8,286 nucleotides of DNA. Source: JAIUZI01 sp041594355. Its GTDB lineage: Bacteria > Pseudomonadota > Alphaproteobacteria > Rhodobacterales > Rhodobacteraceae. Shown here piece by piece: positions 1 to 5,598 of this stretch; position 1 is the stretch's first letter, and each line of letters opens with the position of its first letter. A program made the position numbers and the translations under genes. The stretch lies in the NCBI GenBank assembly GCA_041594355.1, contig JBFHMM010000181.1:1-8286 (forward strand). The letters run 5' to 3'. The notes under the pieces were generated by a model, which had not been told where the DNA came from, searched no databases, and worked only from the letters and a program-made list of their open reading frames with translations.

Positions 1-1
1 G

Positions 2-250
2 GCGCTCAAGATCTCGATCCCGGGCATCGTGTCGACCTTTATCGGGGTGTTCAAGGACACCACGCTGGTGTCGATTATCGGGCTTCTCGATCCGCTGGGT
101 CTGTCCAACGCCATCCGCGCGGACGCAAACTGGAACGGCATCGTCTGGGAGCTGTATGGTTTCATCGCCCTGCTGTTCTTTGTCTTCTGCTTCTCCATGT
201 CCCGCTATTCCATGTATCTGGAGCGCAAGCTTCAAACTGGCCACCGCTAA
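2..250 (+). CDS. aapM: General L-amino acid ABC transporter permease AapM, C-terminal part (5' end outside window)
   Basis: Inner-membrane permease subunit of a polar/general L-amino acid importer of the AapJQMP type. Only the last 82 residues are present, with the frame entering at base 2. The fragment starts ALKISIPGI, a position that in this family follows the EAA cytoplasmic loop. It then has a hydrophobic stretch around TTLVSIIGLLDPLG, a short polar loop (RADANWNG) and a final membrane helix ELYGFIALLFFVFCFSMSR, and ends in a short basic tail (ERKLQTGHR). An upstream internal start at base 29 is only an artefact of the truncation. The stop codon at 248-250 is shared with the Shine-Dalgarno of the next gene, so the two genes are co-transcribed and probably translated together. 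The assignment relies on family resemblance plus the adjacent matching ATPase. HisM/GlnP-type permeases of other substrate range are the alternative. Confidence 0.88.
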   Translation, partial: ALKISIPGIVSTFIGVFKDTTLVSIIGLLDPLGLSNAIRADANWNGIVWELYGFIALLFFVFCFSMSRYSMYLERKLQTGHR

Positions 251-262
251 GGAGTTCAACAC

Positions 263-1054
263 ATGTCTGAACTGGCTATCGACCGTGATATCGACCGCTC
301 GAAAATGACGGTCAGCGATGAAGTCGCGATTGAAATCACCAATATGAACAAGTGGTACGGCACGTTTCACGTGCTGCGTGACATCAACCTGACGGTGAAC
401 CGGGGCGAGCGCATCGTCATCGCCGGACCGTCCGGTTCGGGTAAATCCACCCTGATCCGCTGCCTGAACGCGCTTGAGGAACACCAGCAGGGCAAGATCG
501 TTGTGGACGGCACCGAACTCAGCAACGACCTCAAGAACATCGACAAGATTCGTTCCGAGGTCGGCATGGTGTTCCAGCACTTTAACCTGTTCCCGCATCT
601 GTCGATCCTGGAGAACTGCACGCTGGCGCCGATCTGGGTGCGCAAGACGCCCCGCAAGGAGGCCGAGGAACGCGCCATGCACTTCCTCGAAAAGGTCAAG
701 ATCCCCGAGCAGGCCAACAAGTACCCCGGCATGCTCTCGGGTGGCCAGCAGCAGCGGGTGGCGATTGCCCGCTCGCTTTGCATGATGCCGCGCATCATGC
801 TGTTTGACGAACCGACCTCGGCGCTGGATCCGGAGATGATCAAGGAGGTGCTCGACACCATGATCGAACTGGCGGAGGAAGGCATGACCATGCTCTGCGT
901 GACCCACGAAATGGGCTTTGCCCGGCAGGTGGCGAACCGGGTTATCTTTATGGACGCGGGCCAGATCGTGGAACAGAACGAGCCCGAGGAGTTCTTTAAC
1001 AACCCCAAGAGCGACCGGACCAAGCTGTTCCTCAGCCAGATCCTGGGGCACTGA
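263..1054 (+). CDS. aapP: General L-amino acid ABC transporter ATP-binding protein AapP
   Basis: Cytoplasmic ATPase that drives the AapQM permease; 263 aa, the usual length for the PAAT (polar amino acid transport) family. All nucleotide-binding motifs are intact: Walker A GPSGSGKST at residues 55-63, Q-loop Gln105 (VFQHFNLFPH), signature LSGGQQQR at 158-165, Walker B IMLFDE at 178-183, D-loop SALD at 186-189 and switch His215 (THEMG). The GRERI-like lead-in and the QNEPEEFFNNP tail are typical of amino-acid ABC ATPases. The ATG at 263 is chosen because AAGGAG at 249-254 sits 8 bases upstream and overlaps the aapM stop codon. The first ~28 residues before the ABC core (NMNKWYG) are a family-typical polar extension. 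The gene ends the operon, since a strong terminator follows 32 bases after the stop. Confidence 0.95.
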   Translation: MSELAIDRDIDRSKMTVSDEVAIEITNMNKWYGTFHVLRDINLTVNRGERIVIAGPSGSGKSTLIRCLNALEEHQQGKIVVDGTELSNDLKNIDKIRSEVGMVFQHFNLFPHLSILENCTLAPIWVRKTPRKEAEERAMHFLEKVKIPEQANKYPGMLSGGQQQRVAIARSLCMMPRIMLFDEPTSALDPEMIKEVLDTMIELAEEGMTMLCVTHEMGFARQVANRVIFMDAGQIVEQNEPEEFFNNPKSDRTKLFLSQILGH

Positions 1055-1085
1055 ACAGGCGGCATTGCCGCCGCCGCATTCCGAG

Positions 1086-1114
1086 AGGCCGGGCCCTGTG
1101 GCCCGGCCTTTTTC
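1086..1114 (+). terminator. Intrinsic terminator of the aap operon
   Basis: A perfect 10-bp stem, AGGCCGGGCC (1086-1095) with GGCCCGGCCT (1100-1109), closes a CTGT loop and runs directly into five T residues (1109-1113). This is a canonical Rho-independent terminator for plus-strand transcription, 32 bases after the aapP stop. A smaller hairpin, GGCGGC-ATT-GCCGCC (1058-1072), lies between stop and terminator without a T tract. Confidence 0.92.
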
Positions 1115-1153
1115 ATGGGTGCGGGGGCGGTGGGGTGAACGGCGCTGCGCACC

Positions 1154-1199
1154 CGTGCCTGCGGCACGAGTATTTGGAAAGAGACGCAAGGGGCGGGGG
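1154..1199. repeat. Intergenic hairpin + AGTATT element, copy 1
   Basis: On the plus strand a 6-bp hairpin CGTGCC-TGC-GGCACG (1154-1168) is followed by AGTATTTGGAAAGAG, a few variable bases and a G-rich tail GGGGCGGGGG that abuts the sixA stop codon at 1200. A second copy with the same order of parts is at 4143-4189, beside the engB stop. In both, the element lies immediately 3' of a minus-strand gene. It has no T tract, so it is not a classic terminator on either strand; an mRNA 3'-end or dispersed repeat role is inferred. Confidence 0.5.
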
Positions 1200-1694
1200 T
1201 CAGCCGGACAATTCCCGAGGGATCACGAAGTCGATGACCTCGCCCATACGCCAGGCCAAATTGCTCCAGTCGTCGATGTCGAAGCGGGCCACCAGCGTGG
1301 CGCAGGTGGGGAAATTGTCGAAACCGGGGTGGTCGGGCGGTTCCGAGACTATCTGGGCCGCGAAGGCCGCGATGCCGGGGTTGTGGCCCAGCAGCAGTAC
1401 GGTCTGCCCCGTTGCGCCCGACAGGACGCGCAGGATCTGATTGCCGGTCACGTGGTAGAGATCGCCAGTGACCTCCGTGGTGGCCTCAATGCCCATGCCG
1501 GTGAGCGTGTCGCGGGTGCGCCGGGCGGACGAGCAGAGCACCTGATCGGGCAGGTGCCCCTTGTCCCGCAGCCAGTCCCCGATCAGCCTGGCGGAGCGCG
1601 TGCCGCGGTCGTTCAGAGGTCTGTCGTGGTCGTCCTGGGCCGGGTCGGCCCAGCTGGACTTGGCGTGGCGGGTCAGGATCAGGGTACGTGTCAT
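1200..1694 (-). CDS. SixA-type histidine phosphatase family protein
   Basis: Small (164 aa) single-domain member of the histidine phosphatase (phosphoglycerate mutase-like) superfamily, close in size to E. coli SixA. SixA dephosphorylates phosphohistidine on HPt/PTS proteins; the substrate here is unknown. The catalytic motif is RHAKSSW with nucleophile His10 (the SixA-type RHAKS variant of RHG). It is followed by RPLNDRG at residues 25-31, the arginine-rich SSARRTRDT (55-63), and the second active-site histidine His104 in LLGHNPG. No signal peptide is seen, so it is cytosolic. The ATG at 1694 is preferred over an upstream in-frame start at 1799: it places the RHAKS motif at the expected distance from the N-terminus and makes an ATGA overlap with the stop of the ferredoxin-like gene. 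It is the last gene of the desaturase/ferredoxin/sixA cassette and converges on aapP. Confidence 0.88.
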   Translation of the reverse strand: MTRTLILTRHAKSSWADPAQDDHDRPLNDRGTRSARLIGDWLRDKGHLPDQVLCSSARRTRDTLTGMGIEATTEVTGDLYHVTGNQILRVLSGATGQTVLLLGHNPGIAAFAAQIVSEPPDHPGFDNFPTCATLVARFDIDDWSNLAWRMGEVIDFVIPRELSG

Positions 1695-2347
1695 GTTGGG
1701 TGAAACGACCTCATATGAAGCGCGGATTGCTCGGACCGCCGCCCGGCGCCCCGGCTCAGCGGGCAGGCACGGCGTGCTAGGCACCCATCGACCATACACG
1801 ATTTTGCCCCGTCGCCGTCCAGAAAATCGTGACAGGCGGGCACATCATAGGGGGCGGTGGCGCTGAGCGCCCCCACCGGGCAGGCGCTGGCGCAGGGGGC
1901 CGGACAGTCCGCACAGGGATCGAACCGGACCGTTCCGGGCAGGGTTTCGGGCAGAGTTTCGGGCAGGGCCAGCGTCTCTGTGACATGCAGCGCGCCGCGC
2001 AGCGAGATCATCATGCCGACCCGGTCATGCACCATCATGCCGACCGGGCTCTGGGCAAACCGCCCGGTTTCCATCGCCCAGGCGATGAAGGGGGCGTAGG
2101 GCGGCCCGTCAGAGGGAAAGCTGCAGGTCGTGCCGAAGGCAGCCGCGATACCACCGATCACCCGTTTCGACCAGCGGTCAACAGGGTGGGGCGCGCCGTC
2201 CGTGGCCTCGCCCGAGGCGCAAAAGACAGGCCAGAACGCCGGGCCGGTGCCCAAGAGGATCAGCGTGCCGCCAGTCTGCGGGTGAAACCCGCCCATGACG
2301 ATCAGCCCGGCGGCTTCTGCCGCCCTGTTGACCGCAGCCCAGTTCAT
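1691..2347 (-). CDS. Cysteine-rich ferredoxin-like protein (Rhodobacteraceae type)
   Basis: Predicted soluble iron-sulfur protein of 218 aa. The N-terminal ~135 residues have no metal motif; they are neutral and Gly-rich, with GGFHPQTGGTLILLG near residue 20, HPVDRWSKRVIG near 54 and PSDGPPYAPFIAWA near 78. The C-terminal third has eight cysteines: C145-x2-C148-x3-C152-x3-C156-P, then C172-x11-C184-x4-C189-x5-C195-P. This is compatible with two [4Fe-4S] clusters and recalls the ferredoxin domain of epoxyqueuosine reductase (QueG). It ends in HMRSFHPT. I recall proteins of this shape annotated simply as 'ferredoxin' across Rhodobacteraceae; the function is not known to me. The ATG at 2347 is chosen over 2377 because it overlaps the desaturase stop as ATGA. 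Its own stop overlaps the sixA start the same way. An MMACHC/QueG-like N-terminal fold is only a guess. Confidence 0.8.
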   Translation of the reverse strand: MNWAAVNRAAEAAGLIVMGGFHPQTGGTLILLGTGPAFWPVFCASGEATDGAPHPVDRWSKRVIGGIAAAFGTTCSFPSDGPPYAPFIAWAMETGRFAQSPVGMMVHDRVGMMISLRGALHVTETLALPETLPETLPGTVRFDPCADCPAPCASACPVGALSATAPYDVPACHDFLDGDGAKSCMVDGCLARRACPLSRGAGRRSEQSALHMRSFHPT

Positions 2348-3138
2348 CTGCGTCGGAAGGGGAGCGCCAGGCTCCATCCCAGCCGCGCGGGGCGGTCATC
2401 CTGCCAGCGCAGCCCGACCGCCATATCATCGTGACCGTCGGCGGGCTGGGCGACATAGGTGCCCATCAGCCGGTCCCACAGCGACAAGGAAAAGCCGTAG
2501 TTGCTGTCGTGCTCGGCCCGGTGCACCGAATGGTGTACCCGGTGCATATCGGGGGTGACCAGCACCCACCGCAGCACCCGGTCCACGGGCAGCGGCAGGC
2601 GCAGGTTGGAATGGTTGAACATGGCCGTCCCGTTCAGGATGATTTCAAACAGGACAACCGCAATCGCCGCCGGCCCCATTGCATAAACCAAGCCGATTTT
2701 CAGCCCCATGGAAAGCGCGATTTCCACCGGGTGAAAGCGGATCGCCGTGGTCACGTCCATGTCGCGGTCGGCATGGTGGACCCGATGCAGCCGCCACAAC
2801 AGCGGTACCTTGTGGGTGAGCAGATGCTGCGCCCAGATTGCGAAGTCGAGGATCAGCACCGCCAGCCCGATTTCCACCCATTCGGGCCAGTCGAGCCGGT
2901 TAAAGAGGCCCCGGCCGCCGGCCTGTGCATCGAGCGCCGCCCCCACGGCCAAGAGCGGCATCGCCACGGCTATCAGCCGCAGGGTCACGGTGTTGAGCAG
3001 GGTAAAGCCCCAATTGGTGACCCAGCGCCTGCGGCGCGGGATCGCGCGGGGCCGGCGCGGGGCCAGCGCCTCGGCCACGGCCAGAACCGCGAACAGGCCC
3101 AAAAACACGCCAAGGCGGAGGGTCGCTTCGTTTTCCAT
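2344..3138 (-). CDS. Sterol desaturase / fatty acid hydroxylase family membrane protein
   Basis: Integral membrane di-iron oxidoreductase-type protein of 264 aa. Members of this family hydroxylate or desaturate lipid-like substrates using a His-coordinated di-iron centre; the substrate here cannot be told. Hydrophobic segments are at about residues 8-24, 44-68, 88-104 and 143-169. The conserved histidine clusters are all present: H105-x3-H109 (AQHLLTHK), H118-x2-H121-H122 (LHRVHHAD), H136 (RFHP), H176 (FNHSN) and H199/H202/H203/H206/H210 (MHRVHHSVHRAEHDSNYG), followed by WDRLMGTY at 221-228. The ATG at 3138 is preferred to a GTG at 3183 because it begins just before the first membrane helix. 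There is no clear Shine-Dalgarno in front of it; a 22-bp inverted repeat covers that position instead. The gene lies 57 bp after argB and heads an ATGA-linked cassette with the ferredoxin-like and SixA genes. Confidence 0.88.
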   Translation of the reverse strand: MENEATLRLGVFLGLFAVLAVAEALAPRRPRAIPRRRRWVTNWGFTLLNTVTLRLIAVAMPLLAVGAALDAQAGGRGLFNRLDWPEWVEIGLAVLILDFAIWAQHLLTHKVPLLWRLHRVHHADRDMDVTTAIRFHPVEIALSMGLKIGLVYAMGPAAIAVVLFEIILNGTAMFNHSNLRLPLPVDRVLRWVLVTPDMHRVHHSVHRAEHDSNYGFSLSLWDRLMGTYVAQPADGHDDMAVGLRWQDDRPARLGWSLALPFRRR

Positions 3139-3159
3139 ACATTCATATTTGAGAATGTA
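3138..3159. promoter_or_regulatory. Candidate operator: 22-bp inverted repeat over the desaturase start
   Basis: TACATTC (3138-3144) and GAATGTA (3153-3159) are perfect 7-bp inverted arms around an 8-bp AT-rich spacer, in otherwise very GC-rich DNA. The outermost base of the left arm is the first base of the desaturase ATG. The size and symmetry suit a dimeric repressor, but I cannot name one. Confidence 0.4.
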
Positions 3160-3173
3160 AACGGGAAACGCAA
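3145..3173 (-). promoter_or_regulatory. Weak candidate promoter for the desaturase cassette
   Basis: On the minus strand TTGCGT (3173-3168), a 17-bp spacer and AAATAT (3150-3145) form a weak -35/-10 pair; only the AT-rich character of the -10 stands out. If used, transcription would start within a few bases of the ATG at 3138. That would give a leaderless or nearly leaderless mRNA and fits the missing Shine-Dalgarno. The inverted repeat above overlaps this -10. Confidence 0.25.
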
Positions 3174-3195
3174 CCCCGGCCACAACACGAAACCG

Positions 3196-4059
3196 TCAGT
3201 CGGGGCGGATCAGCGACCCGGCGCCGTGATCGGTATAGAGTTCGAGCAGGCAGGCATTGGGGGCGCGGCCATCCAGGATGACCACTGCCCGCACGCCGCC
3301 TTCGATGGCATCGAGCGCGGTCTCGGTCTTGGGGATCATGCCGCCGGCGATCACCCCGTCGCGGGTCAGCTGGCGGATCTGTTCCGCCTTCAGCTCGGTC
3401 ACCACCACGCCATCAGCGTTCTTGACACCCGAGACGTCGGTCAGCAGCAGCAGCCGGTCGGCCTTGAGCGCGGCGGCGATCGCCCCGGCGGCGGTGTCGC
3501 CGTTGACGTTGAAGGTCTCGCCGTTCCGGCCACCGCCGACCGGTGCGATCACCGGGATCACGTTCTTTTCCGCCAGATCGCGCAGGATTTTCGGGTTCAT
3601 GACCGAGGGGGTGCCGACAAAGCCCAGATCCGGGTTGGTCTGGTCGCAGATCATCAGGTTAGCGTCCTTGCCCGACAGGCCCACGGCCTTGCCGCCCTGA
3701 CGGTTGATCGCCTGGACGATGCGTTTGTTGACGACCCCCGACAGAACCATTTCAACCACTTCGACGGTAGCCTGGTCAGTCACACGCTTGCCGTTCACGA
3801 ACTCAGACTTGATGTCCAGTTTGTCCAGCATCGCGTTGATCATCGGCCCGCCGCCATGCACGATCACCGGTTTTACGCCGACGTGGCTCATCAGCACGAT
3901 GTCGCGGGCGAAACTGTCCATCGCCTCGTCACTGCCCATGGCGTGGCCGCCCAGCTTGATGACAACGGTCGCGTCCACATAGCGCTGCAGGTACGGCAAT
4001 GCTGACGACAAGGTGCGGGCGGTGGCAATCCAGTCGCGGTTCATGTCTTGCTTCTTCAT
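3196..4059 (-). CDS. argB: Acetylglutamate kinase ArgB
   Basis: Cytosolic kinase that phosphorylates N-acetyl-L-glutamate with ATP, the second step of the acetylated arginine pathway and usually the feedback-controlled one. At 287 aa it is full length for the amino acid kinase family. Visible motifs are VIKLGGHAMG starting at residue 33 with phosphate-binding Lys35, the HGGGP loop at 68-72, the substrate-binding FVNGKRVTD at 87-95, NVNGDTAAG at 184-192, LLLTDVSGVK at 204-213 and GGMIPK at 239-244 with Lys244. The N-terminal extension MKKQDMNRDWIATART-, with an extra helix ahead of the kinase core, resembles arginine-inhibited hexameric ArgBs; that regulation is inferred. The ATG at 4059 has AGAGGGA 8 bases upstream. 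A second Met at residue 6 is possible but lacks a comparable site. It lies between the engB and desaturase cassettes with gaps on both sides, so it probably has its own promoter. Confidence 0.97.
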   Translation of the reverse strand: MKKQDMNRDWIATARTLSSALPYLQRYVDATVVIKLGGHAMGSDEAMDSFARDIVLMSHVGVKPVIVHGGGPMINAMLDKLDIKSEFVNGKRVTDQATVEVVEMVLSGVVNKRIVQAINRQGGKAVGLSGKDANLMICDQTNPDLGFVGTPSVMNPKILRDLAEKNVIPVIAPVGGGRNGETFNVNGDTAAGAIAAALKADRLLLLTDVSGVKNADGVVVTELKAEQIRQLTRDGVIAGGMIPKTETALDAIEGGVRAVVILDGRAPNACLLELYTDHGAGSLIRPD

Positions 4060-4082
4060 GGCTGATATCCCTCTGGGACACC

Positions 4083-4111
4083 CTGTTACGTGGTTCTCTG
4101 TCTTCTGCCAA
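4083..4111 (-). promoter_or_regulatory. Candidate argB promoter
   Basis: On the minus strand TTGGCA (4111-4106, five of six to TTGACA) and TAACAG (4088-4083, three of six to TATAAT) are separated by 17 bp. The predicted start is roughly 17 bases before the argB ATG, just ahead of its AGAGGGA ribosome-binding site. The -10 is weak. Confidence 0.35.
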
Positions 4112-4142
4112 GAGCAACCGGAGCCGCCGGCGGCGACGCGGG

Positions 4143-4189
4143 CCGGGAGACTCCCCCGGAGTATTGTCCAAAGAGATGAAAGGGCGGGG
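4143..4189. repeat. Intergenic hairpin + AGTATT element, copy 2
   Basis: On the plus strand an imperfect hairpin (CCGGGAGACTCCCCCGG, 4143-4159) is followed by AGTATTGTCCAAAGAGATG and a tail AAAGGGCGGGG, ending 12 bases short of the engB stop. Order, spacing and strand relation match copy 1 at 1154-1199, while the hairpin sequence differs. A separate 12-bp palindrome, GCCGCCGGCGGC, lies at 4123-4134 in the same engB-argB gap. Confidence 0.5.
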
Positions 4190-4201
4190 CTGGGCCAGGC
4201 G

Positions 4202-4855
4202 TCAGGCCAGCGTGGCGATGATGCTGCGCAGCGTGGCTATGCCGTCGCCCTTTTCCGACGAGGTCAGCACGATCTCGGGGTAAGCGGCGGGATGTTTCGC
4301 CAGCACCCCACGCACCTGGTTCAGCACCCGGTCGCGGTCTTTGGCCTTGACCTTGTCGGCCTTGGTCAGAACCGCTTGAAAGGTCACCGCCGATGTGTCC
4401 AGCAGGGTCATTATCTCTTCGTCCACCGGTTTGACCCCGTGGCGCGCGTCGATCAGCACAAAGGCCCGGCGCAGGGTCTGGCGGCCCGACAGGTATTGTT
4501 TCAGCAGCCGCTGCCATTTCTCCACCACGGGCACCGGCGCATTGGCGTAACCATAGCCGGGCAGGTCGACAAGGAAGAGGTCGGGGCCCTGGGTGAAATA
4601 GTTGATCTCCTGTGTCCGCCCCGGCGTGTTCGACGCCCGCGCCAGACCCCTGGTCCCGGTCAGCGCGTTGATCAGGCTCGACTTGCCCACGTTGGACCGG
4701 CCCGCGAAACAGACCTCAAGCCGGTCGGCGGGCGGCAGGCCGGACATCGCCACCACGCCTTTAACAAAGACCGATTCGCCGGCAAAGAGCTTGCGCCCGC
4801 GTTCGGCGGTGATCTCGTCCGGCGTTTCGGCCAGCGGAAAGGGCAGGGCGGTCAT
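4202..4855 (-). CDS. engB: Ribosome biogenesis GTP-binding protein EngB (YihA/YsxC)
   Basis: GTPase of the TrmE-Era-EngA-YihA-Septin group, needed for late 50S ribosomal subunit assembly and usually essential; cytosolic. It has 217 aa, normal for the family. All G motifs are present: G1 GRSNVGKSS at residues 52-60, G2 region NTPGRTQ at 76-82, G3 DLPGYGYA at 97-104, G4 TKAD at 164-167 and G5 SSEKG at 199-203. The ~45-residue N-terminal region before the G domain (FVKGVVAMSGLPP) is typical. The ATG at 4855 overlaps the stop of the MOSC gene as ATGA, which fixes the start and suggests translational coupling. It is the last gene of the yidC-MOSC-engB cassette; an AGTATT-type intergenic element follows its stop. 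Confidence 0.96.
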   Translation of the reverse strand: MTALPFPLAETPDEITAERGRKLFAGESVFVKGVVAMSGLPPADRLEVCFAGRSNVGKSSLINALTGTRGLARASNTPGRTQEINYFTQGPDLFLVDLPGYGYANAPVPVVEKWQRLLKQYLSGRQTLRRAFVLIDARHGVKPVDEEIMTLLDTSAVTFQAVLTKADKVKAKDRDRVLNQVRGVLAKHPAAYPEIVLTSSEKGDGIATLRSIIATLA

Positions 4856-5598
4856 GGCAGCACCTCAAAGGGGTCGGCGAGCGCCAGGCTGCCGCCGGCG
4901 GTCACTTCGGCATAGACGCCCATGTCCTGGTGGCCCCAGGTATTGAGAATGCCCAGCGTATCGGTGTCGCGCTTACCGGTCTCGGGGTTCGCGGTGGTGG
5001 CCATGCAGCGGGTGATCGGCTCACGGATGGCAAACCGGAGGGCGCCGATCCGCACTTCGCGCCCGATCCAGTCGAATTCCTCCCACGGCGCCAGACCGTC
5101 CAGCCAGATGTTGATCCGCCAGCGGACCGGCGACAGGTCGCGGCCCAGTTTCTGCGATACCGCGCGGTGGGTGGCCATGTTGCCGATGCTGACCGAGGGA
5201 TAATCGGTATCGGTCATGCCGCGGCCCGACACCCGAAGCACCCGCGCCGAGGCGGCGCGATCCGCAGGCATCAGCGGTTTGGTCCAGTCGATCAGCCGGG
5301 CACCCTCGCCGTCGGGGTCCAGCGTGATCTCGGGCCGCTCGGGGTGGGTCAGCGTCACCGTGCCGGCGGCCTCGTCGTAGCGCGCCGCGATCGCCATCAG
5401 TCCCGGCGCCTTGGCCCCGCGCGAGAAATTGGTGCAGGGTGCCCATGCGCTGCCGTCGGCCTGTGCCGCCTCATGCGCCACCGCCCAAACGCGGTCGCCC
5501 GGCATCGTCGTGCCGGGCGTCAGGGTCACCGCCTCGAGCGCTTCGCGCCCGTGGCTCTTGATCGGGTGCCGCCAGATGGCGGTGACCGCCGGTGTCAT
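4852..5598 (-). CDS. MOSC domain-containing protein
   Basis: Protein of 248 aa with the two-part architecture of MOSC proteins related to the molybdenum cofactor sulfurase C-terminal domain. An N-terminal beta-barrel part opens with AIWRHPIKSHGREALEAVTL and GDRVWAVAHE, and a MOSC domain lies at about residues 110-245. The conserved cysteine, Cys198 in ITRCMATTANPETGKRD, is the residue thought to carry sulfur or bind molybdenum cofactor in this family; RWRINIW (159-165) is also typical. Homologues such as mARC and YcbX reduce N-hydroxylated compounds, but the role of this one is not known. It has no signal peptide or membrane helix. The ATG at 5598 overlaps the yidC stop (ATGA), and its stop overlaps the engB start. 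This placement between yidC and engB is one I recall from other Rhodobacteraceae and probably reflects operon history rather than shared function. Confidence 0.9.
   Translation of the reverse strand: MTPAVTAIWRHPIKSHGREALEAVTLTPGTTMPGDRVWAVAHEAAQADGSAWAPCTNFSRGAKAPGLMAIAARYDEAAGTVTLTHPERPEITLDPDGEGARLIDWTKPLMPADRAASARVLRVSGRGMTDTDYPSVSIGNMATHRAVSQKLGRDLSPVRWRINIWLDGLAPWEEFDWIGREVRIGALRFAIREPITRCMATTANPETGKRDTDTLGILNTWGHQDMGVYAEVTAGGSLALADPFEVLP

Noticed and set aside
367..1167. 266-codon minus-strand frame opposite aapP
   Set aside because: Antisense shadow of an intact ABC ATPase; it also runs through the aap terminator hairpin.
2431..4005. 524-codon plus-strand frame across the desaturase and argB genes
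   Set aside because: Shadow of two well-supported minus-strand genes; it crosses their intergenic gap and has a low-complexity His/Gln/Asp composition.
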